Assembly: GCA_900759445.1 (NCBI GenBank)
Contig: CAAEVH010000066.1
Span: forward strand, 1 to 41,254
Length of the DNA: 41,254 nucleotides
Origin: an uncultured Raoultella sp.
Lineage (GTDB): Bacteria; Pseudomonadota; Gammaproteobacteria; Enterobacterales; Enterobacteriaceae
Reading direction: 5' to 3'
The notes below the pieces were generated by a model, which was not told the origin of the DNA, did no database searches, and saw nothing but the letters and a program-made list of their open reading frames with translations. Made by a program: the position numbers and the translations under genes. How positions within the stretch are numbered: the stretch's first letter is position 1; every line of letters starts with the position of its first letter. Shown piece by piece: positions 25,650-34,649 of this stretch.

Positions 25650-26585
25650 TTACCAGATTTTTGGTAAAGCTTTAGCAACCGCCTCAAATAAAGGAGGCGG
25701 AACAGCATTTCCAACAACAGTATACTTCATGTTCATTGAAGCCTTTTCTGTTTCGGGAAAAATCAAATCACCAAAACCCTGTAAACGCGCGGCTTCTCGA
25801 TAACTAAAACGTCGTGCTGGTGAGTTTGATACAAATTGCCATTTATCAGGACCTAGCTTCGTTAACTCAGGACTGATTGGATGTAATGGCATGTGTCTAG
25901 GATTGGCTACAATAGTCTTTGAAATTTGAAGCCAATCTTGACGACGATTCCTTGATAAATAATACCAATGAAAATCCGCATCATAAAACTCTCCTTCTGG
26001 CCATTCAGGAAGATCACCAATTGCATCTTTTATTGTGACCAAGGGATCTAAACCATCTCCAAACACAGGCTTAGGAAACTCATAATCAATACCAAACCGC
26101 TCATGAATCCCAACTATAAAGATACGTTTTCTATCTTGTGCAACACCATAATTTGATGCATTTAAAATTTGTGATTTTACTCTATATCCAGCTTCGGTGA
26201 ATACTTTGAATTGATCCTTTAAAAGGTGTTCAAAATTCCTTCTAACCATACCTGAAACGTTTTCAACAATAAAAGCTTTGGGCTTAATGTAATTTAAGGC
26301 ACGAGCAAACTCTAAGTAAAGAGTATTAATTTTACGATCTGCTTGACGTACTCCCCCTTGGCTGAAACCTTGACATGGGTAGCATCCAACTAATAAATCG
26401 GCTTTGGGGAAATGCTCAATATTTGCAACGCTGTCCAAAACATAATCAGTTTCAGCATGGTTCGCCAAATATACATCACGAGCATAGGGTAAAATGTCAT
26501 TGGCCATCAATACATTGAAGCCTGCATTTGTGACCCCCGCATCTGAACCGCCGCAACCTGAAAAAAGTGATACTACCGTTGGCAT
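25650..26585 (-). CDS. DNA (cytosine-5)-methyltransferase
   Basis: The 311-residue protein starts at ATG 26585 behind AGGGAGA; the ATG at 26606 would sit at the predicted transcription start. It carries the ordered C5 motifs: FSGCGGSDAG (motif I, residues 8-17), catalytic PCQGFS (70-75, Cys71), ENV (108-110), QDRKR (150-154) and VGNAVPPPL (motif X). The variable target-recognition region between VIII and X is about 100 residues. It probably protects host and phage DNA from the partner nuclease. The recognition sequence cannot be read from the protein. Confidence 0.92.
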   Translation of the reverse strand: MPTVVSLFSGCGGSDAGVTNAGFNVLMANDILPYARDVYLANHAETDYVLDSVANIEHFPKADLLVGCYPCQGFSQGGVRQADRKINTLYLEFARALNYIKPKAFIVENVSGMVRRNFEHLLKDQFKVFTEAGYRVKSQILNASNYGVAQDRKRIFIVGIHERFGIDYEFPKPVFGDGLDPLVTIKDAIGDLPEWPEGEFYDADFHWYYLSRNRRQDWLQISKTIVANPRHMPLHPISPELTKLGPDKWQFVSNSPARRFSYREAARLQGFGDLIFPETEKASMNMKYTVVGNAVPPPLFEAVAKALPKIW

Positions 26586-26612
26586 TGAATGTCTCCCTAA
26601 AATCATGCGGAC

Positions 26613-26618
26613 ATTATA
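26613..26618 (-). promoter_or_regulatory. -10 element of the methyltransferase promoter
   Basis: A perfect TATAAT on the minus strand (26618-26613) predicts a start near 26606 and a leader of about 20 nt carrying the AGGGAGA ribosome site. A good -35 box is not obvious, so the promoter may be weak or activated. Confidence 0.55.
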
Positions 26619-26723
26619 GCTAATGCCTCGACGATGAGCAGTAAGTATCTCGTTTGGATTGTACGTGCAACTTAGGAAGCCGTTGAAATCTTACCGCGCA
26701 CATTGCCAATTCTTAATTTACCA
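26619..26723. other. Spacer between the SOS-controlled ORF and the methyltransferase
   Basis: No gene or terminator-type hairpin is seen, so leftward transcripts from the LexA-controlled promoter could run into the methyltransferase gene. Confidence 0.45.
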
Positions 26724-26915
26724 TTACATATCATTAACATATGAGGACTTACAACTATCTAAACCCTCTATTCTTTTTATTAACTCGTCAGTCAATTCAG
26801 ATACCCACTGGATAGCCAGTCGCTTTTCCTCGTCGCTGCACTCACTTGCTGCTACAAGCTTGATAAAAAAATCAATACGCTGGAGTTTCAACGACTCCAA
26901 AAGATAATCCTGCAT
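26724..26915 (-). CDS. Small SOS-controlled phage protein
   Basis: The 63-residue protein starts MQDYLLESLKLQRIDFF at ATG 26915 behind a strong GGAGGG. A longer frame to 26966 has no ribosome site and overlaps the LexA box. It is helical and charged with no known domain; similar small ORFs after gene A are recalled from other P2-like phages. It lies where phage 186 has the LexA-controlled genes that include the tum antirepressor. It is too short to be Tum and lacks a visible DinI domain, but it could have a prophage-induction role. Confidence 0.7.
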   Translation of the reverse strand: MQDYLLESLKLQRIDFFIKLVAASECSDEEKRLAIQWVSELTDELIKRIEGLDSCKSSYVNDM

Positions 26916-26965
26916 TTTCCCTCCTATCCTCACTACGGGATACGCAAATACTGCACATGCAATCA

Positions 26966-26981
26966 CTGGTTATATATACAG
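26966..26981 (-). promoter_or_regulatory. LexA (SOS) box
   Basis: CTGGTTATATATACAG fits the CTG-N10-CAG rule; the 20-base context matches the LexA consensus at 17 of 20 positions. It overlaps a minus-strand promoter (TATACT -10, with TTTACA 15 bp upstream) that drives the 63-residue ORF. The position matches the LexA-repressed p95 promoter of phage 186. Confidence 0.85.
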
Positions 26982-27077
26982 TATAATACGTTTTTTCTGA
27001 TGTAAAATACTTTTTATCATTCAATCAGATGTGTCCGAGGGGATCGGATAAGAGCAAGAAATGTTAAAGCCGCGCAA

Positions 27078-29471
27078 TCAGTACCACTGCCGCCATTTGT
27101 CATCTTCCTGCAGGCGCTGATTGCGGTAAAAAATCCGCATACCAGCGCCTGATGTAATACTGCCGCCGCGCAGAAGCAGGTCAATCTCTGACTCGCTGCC
27201 ATCGAACCCTCTGGACCTCAGTTCTGCCTCAAGCTGCAGGCGCTGCTGATCCGAAATATTCTGTTTGTATGCTTTTTTCCTCTTCGGTTTTACCAGCCTT
27301 AACCTGGCTGTCAGCTCCCGCCGTTCCTTCTGGCCCATGTTGTGGAGATATTCCTGCAGCGCCTTCTCATCCATGGTTTTAATATCGGGTAAATCTCCCC
27401 CTGATTTGTTCATATTTTCAACAGGGGGACAGTTATTGCCACGAGTCCAAGGGGCGCAAGCGCCCTGGTCGGCTGTCGCCTCCTGAACGTCAACGGCTTT
27501 ACGAACCATTTTCCACTTCATCGCGTGCGTGCAAATCCGGCCCTCAACAATCGGGGACCAGATGCCATAAATACGGATGCCATGATCGCCATAGGTAGAT
27601 GGCTCTTCGTTAAGCTCGTAGGCCGTTCGGACCAGGTGATGTTTACGTGGGACCAGCACACCGCCCTGTTTCATGATGTAGGTGGCAAAGCACCCGGCGT
27701 CAGCGGCAGCCAGGACCGCATCCAGACGCGGGTTATCCAGTACCGGCGCCCCGACCTTTTTATCTGCCTGCTGCCGCGCAGCCTGTCCTGCCAGCAATCT
27801 CAGCTCGCGATAAGCCTGTCGGCCCGGAATGCCGAAAAAGCGGAATTGCTGGACGCGATGAAGTGACGCCCAGGCGTTGACGTGCTCTGCGTTATCCCTC
27901 AGTGATCTGCCGGTTTCCTTGCTGATTTCGTTAGCCAGGCCGCGCCCGTCTATGTTCTTACTGATGTATTTGGCGATGTAGCTGGTAGGTGTGCCCTTGC
28001 GCGGGTTGATCAGCTCAGACTTAAAGCGCGGGCCGGTATTGTTGCCCAGCTCTTCGCGGTCCTCACGGATAGCAAATTTACGCAGCAACGCTGTGATAGC
28101 GCGGCGCTCTTTCTTACGCATGAAGCACAGCAGGTGCCAGTGTACCGTTCCATCATGATGCGGCTCAGCCACCCGGACGCCATACCAGCGCATACCGCGC
28201 TTATGCATGGCCTTACGGAAAGCGGCAAACGTATCAACCAGATAATCACTGCTTTGCCTGACCGTCGCGCTCGTCCATTTCGGGTTTGGCCTGCCGTTGT
28301 TGAGCGTTGCGTGGAAACGTGACGGGCAGGTGATGGTGTAGAACACGGCGCAGTCGCCGCGCATTTCTGCGATAAGCTCCAGCCCCTTAACGCAGGCCAT
28401 CATTTCATTACGACGGTGCGCCGGATTGCTGCTGCTGGCGTTCACCACGTCTTCCATGTCCAGCGTGTCGCCCTGCTCGTTAGTCAGCTCATGCGAGCGG
28501 AAGAACTCCAGCGACTTACGGCGCTGTTCGCGTTTGTGGATAACGGCCTCATAACTGACATACGGGCTGGCTTTTTTGTTGACCAGGCACACCGCACGCA
28601 GTTGCTCCTCCCGCCACTCGCAGCGCATCTGCCACAACTTGCGATACCACCAGTCAGCGCAAAGCATACGCGCCAACGAACCCGGAATAAGCTCATACGG
28701 CACAGGGTTGCGGCGGCGTTTCTTGCGGCGTAACTTCTCAAATGCAGGGGGGATCACGTCAAGCCGCATGACCTCATCGGCCACTCGTTCCCACGCCCTG
28801 CGCATCTGGTCCGGCGTGACGTCATCGCTGACGAAAAGATCGCTACAAGCCGCATCAAGACACATGCTCATATGGGCGGCTATCAGTGTGGATAGTCGCT
28901 TTACCTGGTCCTGACTCATTTCAGGCAGAACCAGCAACCCCTCCAGCCCGTCATGACTTGCCATAAACCGGAATGAGGTCGATATCTGGCTATCCCGGAC
29001 ACGCACCAGACGTTCCAGGCACGGTCTGACTGTTTCACGCAGGTAGCGAGAATAGGCCTTAGGGCGGTTCAGGTTATGAAAATAATCAATGCGGTCCATC
29101 AGCGGCTTGCTGATATATGACGGTTCCGCTGACACGTCAGCCAGGATGATCAGATCAGGGTTAAATTTCTGCTGTTCGCGGGCCATCTTCGCCCTGCTGA
29201 TCAGTTGGTCCTGCTCCATTTCACGCTGAACCGGATCACGGGCTTCATTGTAGAAAAAGCGCTCCCAGACCTCATCACTCATCTCCTCACGGCGCAGCTG
29301 TTCCTGCTCGTTATCGGCGGCGTAAAGAGCGATCAGGTTTGAAAGCGCAGACACCGGCGCAACTTCCGCCGGGTCCGCATACGGGTTTACTGCTTTTTTC
29401 GGGGCATTCCATGCAAAAGCAGCGGCGGCATCATCTGCGCCGCCGTAGTTTTTAACGTCGTGATGGCTCAC
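27078..29471 (-). CDS. A: Rolling-circle replication initiation protein gpA
   Basis: About 797 residues from GTG 29471 ([14 protein letters not shown]), or 818 from ATG 29534. The ATG lies deeper in the preceding gene. The P2 gpA family (761 residues) is recognised by [11 protein letters not shown] at the N-terminus, the metal-binding HWH (codons near 28125-28141) within [15 protein letters not shown], and the two catalytic tyrosines in [10 protein letters not shown] (near 27960-27980). It nicks the phage origin, which in P2 lies inside this gene. Confidence 0.93.
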   Translation of the reverse strand: MSHHDVKNYGGADDAAAAFAWNAPKKAVNPYADPAEVAPVSALSNLIALYAADNEQEQLRREEMSDEVWERFFYNEARDPVQREMEQDQLISRAKMAREQQKFNPDLIILADVSAEPSYISKPLMDRIDYFHNLNRPKAYSRYLRETVRPCLERLVRVRDSQISTSFRFMASHDGLEGLLVLPEMSQDQVKRLSTLIAAHMSMCLDAACSDLFVSDDVTPDQMRRAWERVADEVMRLDVIPPAFEKLRRKKRRRNPVPYELIPGSLARMLCADWWYRKLWQMRCEWREEQLRAVCLVNKKASPYVSYEAVIHKREQRRKSLEFFRSHELTNEQGDTLDMEDVVNASSSNPAHRRNEMMACVKGLELIAEMRGDCAVFYTITCPSRFHATLNNGRPNPKWTSATVRQSSDYLVDTFAAFRKAMHKRGMRWYGVRVAEPHHDGTVHWHLLCFMRKKERRAITALLRKFAIREDREELGNNTGPRFKSELINPRKGTPTSYIAKYISKNIDGRGLANEISKETGRSLRDNAEHVNAWASLHRVQQFRFFGIPGRQAYRELRLLAGQAARQQADKKVGAPVLDNPRLDAVLAAADAGCFATYIMKQGGVLVPRKHHLVRTAYELNEEPSTYGDHGIRIYGIWSPIVEGRICTHAMKWKMVRKAVDVQEATADQGACAPWTRGNNCPPVENMNKSGGDLPDIKTMDEKALQEYLHNMGQKERRELTARLRLVKPKRKKAYKQNISDQQRLQLEAELRSRGFDGSESEIDLLLRGGSITSGAGMRIFYRNQRLQEDDKWRQWY

Positions 29472-30339
29472 ACAAATACTCTCTTTGGAAAGTTTCGTAA
29501 GACGCACCCACGTCTGGATACGCTGCCAGATCAATCCCGGACCAGATCAGAGGTTGAGAAACAGCGATAATTTCAGTTGCAGCCTTACCATCACCACCGG
29601 CCACGCCCATACTGCGTTTTGCGTTAATACGGTGGCGGGTAAAATTATGGTAAATCGCGTTCGTCAGCTCGGTTTCACTGTTCGACACAACAACCTGACG
29701 GCCTGCTGTTGCCAGCACATCAAGAGTCGTCGCCAGGCGACGTTGCTCAATTTCATTGAAACCATCAGTGTGATAATCGGTAAATGTCCCGTCATAAGGT
29801 GGGTCGCAATAAATCACATCACCTGCTTTGACCATCGCTAAAGTTTCCTCATAGCTGGCACAAATGAAGGTGGCGCGTTTTGCTTTCTCTGCAAATGCTC
29901 TTATTTCGTCTTCCGGGAAATATGGTTTTTTATAATTCCCGTATGGAACGTTAAATTCACCTTTCCTGTTATAACGGCACAATCCACGATAACCGTGGCG
30001 ATTAAGATAAAGGAAAAATACAGCTTTCCAGAAATCAGTAGTTTCAGAGGAATGATTAAAATCCTGACGGATATTGTAATAAGAGGTTTCGCTATTGGTG
30101 CTGGCAAAGAACCCTTTAGCGTTAGTAATAAATTTCTCGCAGTTAAATGCAATCTGCTTATAAAGATTAATCAGGTCTGAATTAATATCAGCGACAAGAT
30201 AATGAGGATACTCTGTCGCCATCATCACAGCGCAGGAACCCGCGAAAGGTTCAACCAGTCGCGGGCCTGCAGGAAGGTGCTTTTTCAGCTCATGCATGAC
30301 GGCAGTTTTATTGCCTGCCCATTTCAGGATGGTGCTCAT
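29452..30339 (-). CDS. DNA N6-adenine methyltransferase (D12/Dam class)
   Basis: The 295-residue protein has the AdoMet-binding EPFAGS (30-35), [15 protein letters not shown] (111-124) and catalytic DPPY (179-182) in the Dam order. The N-terminal LKWAGNK is also typical. It would methylate adenine, probably in GATC, in phage DNA, protecting it from host nucleases or regulating transcription. It overlaps the next gene upstream by 4 bp and gene A downstream. Confidence 0.92.
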   Translation of the reverse strand: MSTILKWAGNKTAVMHELKKHLPAGPRLVEPFAGSCAVMMATEYPHYLVADINSDLINLYKQIAFNCEKFITNAKGFFASTNSETSYYNIRQDFNHSSETTDFWKAVFFLYLNRHGYRGLCRYNRKGEFNVPYGNYKKPYFPEDEIRAFAEKAKRATFICASYEETLAMVKAGDVIYCDPPYDGTFTDYHTDGFNEIEQRRLATTLDVLATAGRQVVVSNSETELTNAIYHNFTRHRINAKRSMGVAGGDGKAATEIIAVSQPLIWSGIDLAAYPDVGASYETFQREYLCEPSRR

Positions 30340-30626
30340 TGAACACCCCCTAAAACTGCATCCATAAATGGCTGAATATCATTATCCTCAATATGAGAAA
30401 CAGACATAACCACCCAACTACCACCAATAAAGAGACCGAGCGGGCATATATGCGTAACCTTTACTACCAGCTTGTTTCCTGTATATTCTCCCTCCCACTC
30501 ACGCAGCAGCAGAAAGTCACCAGATTTAAAATTGCGGTCGTTTTTTCTTACTTCTGCTTTTTTCTCGCCGTTTGCTACAGCATTAAAAAACAGCGGGCCA
30601 ATCTTTAAGCTGTGAATTACGCTCAT
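30336..30626 (-). CDS. DUF3850 (ASCH-like) protein
   Basis: The 96 residues contain the DUF3850 pattern IHSLKIGPLFFNAVANGEKKAEVRKNDR, followed by GDFLLLREWEG. The ASCH/PUA-like fold suggests RNA or nucleotide binding. It overlaps both neighbours by 4 bp in the early operon. Function in phages is not established. Confidence 0.8.
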   Translation of the reverse strand: MSVIHSLKIGPLFFNAVANGEKKAEVRKNDRNFKSGDFLLLREWEGEYTGNKLVVKVTHICPLGLFIGGSWVVMSVSHIEDNDIQPFMDAVLGGVQ

Positions 30627-31042
30627 GCTGCATCTCCTTTCAGCATGGCGTCACGGCAGGCCTCCCATATGGCCTGCGGATCAGCTTCACAGTTAACTAA
30701 CCCGCCGCACTGCTGGTAAATCATATAGAAAACACTGCGCGGAATAATCTCTGGTAACACCCACTCAGGCATAGCCTGAGCCTGACGATAAAGCGGGACA
30801 TCTTTCCCGCCCCCCAGAGGCTGCGGCCACATATCACTTGTTGCATGAGGAAATCGCAATTCCTCCTCATCGGTATAGGCCACTGGCTTATTATTGGCTT
30901 CCATTTTGCGGCGTTCCTGTAACTCGCATAGCGCAACACGAGTCAGCGCGAGCGGCAGCGATTTCTCGTTGAGAGATATCGCTGAAATTAATTCAGCTAA
31001 TGCGCTGTCTTTTAACCGGTTTGTTGATTTACTGGCGTTCAT
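30623..31042 (-). CDS. Early-operon protein, Ea22-like
   Basis: The 139-residue protein starts at ATG 31042 behind GGAGG; the longer frame runs into the zinc-finger gene. The arrangement MNASKSTNRLKDSALAELI..., then NKPVAYTDEEEL and VPLYRQAQ, recalls modular Ea22/Ead-like early proteins of lambdoid phages. Function unknown. Confidence 0.6.
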   Translation of the reverse strand: MNASKSTNRLKDSALAELISAISLNEKSLPLALTRVALCELQERRKMEANNKPVAYTDEEELRFPHATSDMWPQPLGGGKDVPLYRQAQAMPEWVLPEIIPRSVFYMIYQQCGGLVNCEADPQAIWEACRDAMLKGDAA

Positions 31043-31266
31043 ACCGCACCTCCGTTGTAGTGTTTGCCTTTCAGCTCTTCGATTTCCTGACAGGTGACGC
31101 AGCACTGCACGCCCGTAATGGCACGGCGGCGAGCTGGCGGGATTGGCGCGTCGCAGTCGATGCATAAGACGCGGGAAATGCCCGGCTGTCTGGCGCGGGC
31201 GGTATGGATATGGCGCTGACGCTCTTCTTCTACGCGCTGCTGTACGAGGTCCATAGAATCAGCCAT
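31039..31266 (-). CDS. TraR/DksA-type zinc-finger protein
   Basis: The 75-residue protein has a four-cysteine finger CIDC...CVTC (residues about 34-59) and the PPARRRAI segment typical of TraR/DksA proteins. Small phage members bind the RNA polymerase secondary channel and can mimic DksA with ppGpp. It is a usual early gene of P2-like phages. Confidence 0.85.
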   Translation of the reverse strand: MADSMDLVQQRVEEERQRHIHTARARQPGISRVLCIDCDAPIPPARRRAITGVQCCVTCQEIEELKGKHYNGGAV

Positions 31267-31499
31267 CAGTGGATCTCCTGCGCTTCGTTCTGGATTTTCA
31301 CGGCCTCTTCACGCAGCAGCTCTGCAGCTTCTGCATGGGTCAGCTGACGGGAGGTGATGCGGTCTGCCAGCGTATCCAGGCGGGCAGCAAACACATCAGC
31401 ACGGCCCCGGCGTTCTTCCTTACGCGCTTCGGTCAGTAGCAGATTAAGGCCAGCATCATCTGGGCCAATTTTGGTGTTACGGGTTTCAATATTTCGCAT
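31266..31499 (-). CDS. DUF2732 protein
   Basis: The 77-residue, highly charged helical protein (LLLTEARKEERRGRADVFAARLDTLA) matches the P2-family DUF2732 pattern. It overlaps the next gene by one base. Function unknown. Confidence 0.75.
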   Translation of the reverse strand: MRNIETRNTKIGPDDAGLNLLLTEARKEERRGRADVFAARLDTLADRITSRQLTHAEAAELLREEAVKIQNEAQEIH

Positions 31500-31566
31500 A
31501 GTTGCTTCTCCTGAATTTGGGTAAAAAAATGCCCGGCGGGTTTACGCCATTAATTTCTCTTACTGG

Positions 31567-31908
31567 TTAAATCGGCATGGTTAGCCGTTTTGGAAATAAG
31601 CTCACCACTGCGCGGAAATGGTTCATAGCCTTGATCAGCTCCCGCTTTTCGTCAGTCGTCAGCTCACTCACTTTGACGCTATGACGTTCCGCCGGAATCT
31701 TTGCCATAAAGAAAATTGCGGCTAACGCCCGCTCATTCTGTTTATGGTTAATATCCCGTTGGTTTCGCATATCGCTAATAAACCTCTCCAGCTCAGACTC
31801 AATATTTAAACCAAACACTTTCGCCCGCAGTTCTGCGATATGGTTTAACCCCTCAAGGCGTTCGCCTGGGCTTAACGGAACAGTTGCCGCAGCGCCTTTA
31901 ATAGCCAT
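31567..31908 (-). CDS. DUF5347-like early protein
   Basis: The 113-residue protein has a helical central part (ERLEGLNHIAELRAKVFG) and resembles a small family found between fil and DUF2732 genes in P2-like prophages. It overlaps the Fil-like gene by 37 bp. No activity can be assigned. Confidence 0.6.
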   Translation of the reverse strand: MAIKGAAATVPLSPGERLEGLNHIAELRAKVFGLNIESELERFISDMRNQRDINHKQNERALAAIFFMAKIPAERHSVKVSELTTDEKRELIKAMNHFRAVVSLFPKRLTMPI

Positions 31909-32078
31909 GGCTTCCCCCGCTTAGTGGTGGACAGGTCAGCCAGCAGCGCATCCTGAGAGCGGTACGGGTGCCAGCGCTTGCCATCGGTCCCCATGATCCA
32001 GCCGTGCCCGAAATGTGGAGACGGACTTTGCTTAACGAGAAGCGATGCGAGTGATGGTTGTTTAGTCAACATAACCAC
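31872..32078 (-). CDS. Fil-like filamentation protein (DUF2724)
   Basis: The 68 residues contain KQPSLASLLVKQSPSPHFGHG and IMGTDGKRWHPYRSQ, as in phage 186 Fil, which blocks cell division when expressed early. It follows the CII-like gene by one base in the early operon. Confidence 0.75.
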   Translation of the reverse strand: MVMLTKQPSLASLLVKQSPSPHFGHGWIMGTDGKRWHPYRSQDALLADLSTTKRGKPWLLKALRQLFR

Positions 32079-32079
32079 C

Positions 32080-32589
32080 TCAGATCAGACCGAACGACGC
32101 GCCGAGGCCCGTTACGGTATCAACTGCGCTTGTCATTGCCGGACTGGTCTGCAGACGCGCCTGCAGTGTCACAGCGGTTAACGCCATCAGGCGGGTGACA
32201 GAGTTAATACTGTCAACAATCTGGCGGCGACCTGCAGTGGTGTGAGCTTCACCGGAAACAGTACCGGCAGCTACGCGGCCGATTTCTGCCGTGGCTTTCA
32301 GTACGTAGTCCGGCATTTTCTCCCTGGCAACCTCGTTAAGTGGTACGCATGGCAGGCAATGGATTTGCGCAAGGAAGCCATCAACCAGCGTTGAATCCTC
32401 AGTCAGATCGGTAAGCAGACAGATTTCCGGCGCGGTCAACTGGTGCGGTTGGTCCGGGTTCAGCTTATTGCGCAGAGTCTGGACATTTATTCCTGCGCAT
32501 TCTGCCAGCTTTGCCATGTTGTGACGCAGCGCGAAAGCCCGGCAGGCTTCGTCAAAGTGCGGATGTTTGGAAACGCGATAATCAAACAT
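32080..32589 (-). CDS. CII-like regulatory protein (186 type)
   Basis: The 169-residue protein begins MFDYRVSKHPHFDEACRAFA and has a helix-turn-helix around residues 25-45 (NMAKLAECAGINVQTLRNKLNPD), typical of the phage 186 CII family. In 186 it activates the promoter that establishes lysogeny. It is the second gene of the leftward early operon. Confidence 0.88.
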   Translation of the reverse strand: MFDYRVSKHPHFDEACRAFALRHNMAKLAECAGINVQTLRNKLNPDQPHQLTAPEICLLTDLTEDSTLVDGFLAQIHCLPCVPLNEVAREKMPDYVLKATAEIGRVAAGTVSGEAHTTAGRRQIVDSINSVTRLMALTAVTLQARLQTSPAMTSAVDTVTGLGASFGLI

Positions 32590-32621
32590 GCAAACCCCTT
32601 AGAAAGTTCTCATAATCGAAC

Positions 32622-32864
32622 TTACTGACCAACGATGACGCGAAAGTTGGAATGACCGAGGGATTCACGAACCTGGTCGGTTTTGTACATGAGGTAACGC
32701 AGGCTTACGCGACCTTTGTTTTTTTCTTTCTTGACCATGTACTTAGCAAGCTGACCATGATGAATTTTCTGGTAAACAGAGCCACGGGAGATACCTTCCC
32801 ATTCAGCGAACTCTGCAGGCGTAGCCATCTCTTTTGGTACACGAATTGAAATATCTGTGCTCAT
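32622..32864 (-). CDS. Cox/Apl-like excisionase and regulator
   Basis: The 80-residue protein starts at ATG 32864 (MSTDISIRVP). A winged-helix pattern TPAEFAEWEGISRGSVYQKIHHGQ resembles the DNA-binding parts of Cox and Apl. It is the first gene of the leftward early operon, divergent from the repressor. Cox/Apl proteins direct excision by Int and repress the lysogenic promoter. Confidence 0.82.
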   Translation of the reverse strand: MSTDISIRVPKEMATPAEFAEWEGISRGSVYQKIHHGQLAKYMVKKEKNKGRVSLRYLMYKTDQVRESLGHSNFRVIVGQ

Positions 32865-32909
32865 AGTGCAGTATCTCTTGGTTTTAGTGCGTTTTATGAT
32901 GTTTAACCC

Positions 32910-32938
32910 CAACTTCTAAACTCTCACATTAGAAGTTG
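32910..32938. promoter_or_regulatory. Inverted repeat operator between Cox and CI
   Basis: CAACTTCTAA (32910-32919) and TTAGAAGTTG (32929-32938) are perfect 10-bp arms separated by 9 bp, so the half-sites lie about two helical turns apart. It sits between the divergent genes and touches the -35 of the candidate CI promoter; a likely CI or Cox site. Confidence 0.65.
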
Positions 32939-32963
32939 AACACAAAAATACGATCCCAATATT
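32936..32963 (+). promoter_or_regulatory. Candidate CI promoter
   Basis: TTGAAC (32936-32941), 16 bp, then AATATT (32958-32963) predict a start near 32970, just before the GGAGA ribosome site at 32976-32980. The -35 overlaps the operator arm. Confidence 0.5.
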
Positions 32964-32987
32964 GGATTGTCAAATGGAGAGTTCATC

Positions 32988-33617
32988 TTGAAGATCAATA
33001 CAGGTGTAAATACGGGAGGAAGGGAGACCATCAAAAGGCTGATGACTGCCTATGGTTTCAACACTCAAATAGCGTTAGTTGAACATCTCGAAGCATCAAA
33101 AAGTACCATGGCAAACAGGATGTTACGTGATAGTTTTCCCGCTGACTGGGTTATTCAATGTGCCCTTGAAACAGGTATTTCTCTGCTTTGGCTGACAACG
33201 GGCCAAGGGGAAATGTATCCTCAAACAGAAGAAAAAAATAAGTTCAAAAACGAGAGTTCACCTACAGTTCGCCCCCTTTCAAAGATTGTTATCCCATCAG
33301 TACGGCAGGCAACCATTGAGAACGGAACGCTCGAAGGGCTGGAAGATGTTTTCCTTGATCAGAGTTTGATACCCGGAAAAGCCGAATATTGTTTGTACGT
33401 CAAAGCTAACGACGGCAATTACATCGTTGACACATCAGCAAAACAGCTTAGTAACGGAATTTGGCTCATAGACATCGACGGTATGAAAAGCATCGTCAAA
33501 ATTGCGCGTATACCCGGAAACAAAATAGTAGTTCACCAAGATGACACTTCATTTGAATGTTCTGTAGATGATGTGGAAGTCGTAGGACGAGCAGTCAAAG
33601 TAATCAAGAGCCTCTAA
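32988..33617 (+). CDS. CI repressor, phage 186 type
   Basis: The 209-residue protein most likely starts at TTG 32988, placed 7 nt after GGAGA; a TTG at 32967 is a longer option. The N-terminal helix-turn-helix (YGFNTQIALVEHLEASKSTMANRM) and the C-terminal LSNGIWLIDIDGMKSIVKIARIPGNK...FECSVDDVEVVGRAVKV match 186 CI. No LexA-type self-cleavage site is obvious, so SOS induction would need an antirepressor. It is followed 3 bp later by int. Confidence 0.9.
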   Translation: MKINTGVNTGGRETIKRLMTAYGFNTQIALVEHLEASKSTMANRMLRDSFPADWVIQCALETGISLLWLTTGQGEMYPQTEEKNKFKNESSPTVRPLSKIVIPSVRQATIENGTLEGLEDVFLDQSLIPGKAEYCLYVKANDGNYIVDTSAKQLSNGIWLIDIDGMKSIVKIARIPGNKIVVHQDDTSFECSVDDVEVVGRAVKVIKSL

Positions 33618-33620
33618 CTT

Positions 33621-34649
33621 ATGACCATCAGAAAACAGCCGAACGGAAAATGGTTGTGTGAGTGCTACCCTAACGGGCGCGACGGCAAACGAGTGCGCAA
33701 GCAATTTGCGACGAAAGGCGAGGCCATAGCATTCGAAAACTTCACCATGGATGAAGTAAACAAAAAGCCATGGCTTGGTGAGAAGGAAGATCGGCGGCGA
33801 TTATCAGAAGTGATTGAGCAGTGGCATTCGCTTTACGGACAGACTCTTGCTGACCCCAAGCGCATGATGGCAAAACTTAGCATTATTTGTAATGGTCTGG
33901 GCAATCCCATTGCCTCAGAGCTAACTGCCGGAGACTTTACAAAATATCGTGAAGCTCGCCTAAAAGGTGAAGTCAAAAATGAAGATGGCGTGTTTATGTC
34001 GCCAGTGAAGCCCCGCACGGTAAACCTTGAGCAGCGTAACCTATCATCTGTTTTTGGCACGCTGAAAAAGTTGGGCCACTGGTCAGCACCCAACCCGCTC
34101 GCAGGGCTACCAACATTCAAGATCGCAGAGGGTGAGCTGGCGTTCCTGGCACCGGATGAAATTAAACGCCTGCTGGATGCCTGCGCCGATTCTCAAAGCC
34201 CCAGCCTGCTGATGATTGCAAAAATCTGCCTGGCAACGGGAGCACGCTGGAGTGAAGCCGAAAACCTACAGGGTCATCAGTTATCGAAATATCGCATCAC
34301 CTACATAAAGACCAAAGGCAAGAAAAACCGGACCGTGCCGATATCCCAGGAGCTATATGACGAACTCCCCAAAAATAGGGGGAAGTTATTCACGCCTTGC
34401 AGAAAATCCTTTGAGCGTGCAGTTAAACGCGCTGGTATCGACTTACCAGAGGGGCAATGCACCCACGTGCTTCGCCATACTTTCTCCAGTCATTTTATGA
34501 TGAACGGCGGAAACATACTGGTTCTGCGCGATATTCTGGGCCATGCCGATATAAAAATGACGATGGTTTACGCACACTTCTCGCCCGACCACTTGGAAGA
34601 TGCAGTGACAAAAAATCCTCTCAACTCTATAGTTTGGAAAAAACCATGA
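33621..34649 (+). CDS. int: Tyrosine integrase
   Basis: The 342-residue recombinase has catalytic Arg209 (TGARWSEAENL), HVLRH (His282, Arg285), GHADI (His308) and nucleophile Tyr317 (MTMVYAHF). The N-terminal about 60 residues form an arm-binding domain (TIRKQPNGKWLCECYPNGRDGKR). It directs insertion at the ssrA 3' end. It is probably co-transcribed with the repressor. The stop overlaps the start of the next gene as ATGA. Confidence 0.96.
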   Translation: MTIRKQPNGKWLCECYPNGRDGKRVRKQFATKGEAIAFENFTMDEVNKKPWLGEKEDRRRLSEVIEQWHSLYGQTLADPKRMMAKLSIICNGLGNPIASELTAGDFTKYREARLKGEVKNEDGVFMSPVKPRTVNLEQRNLSSVFGTLKKLGHWSAPNPLAGLPTFKIAEGELAFLAPDEIKRLLDACADSQSPSLLMIAKICLATGARWSEAENLQGHQLSKYRITYIKTKGKKNRTVPISQELYDELPKNRGKLFTPCRKSFERAVKRAGIDLPEGQCTHVLRHTFSSHFMMNGGNILVLRDILGHADIKMTMVYAHFSPDHLEDAVTKNPLNSIVWKKP

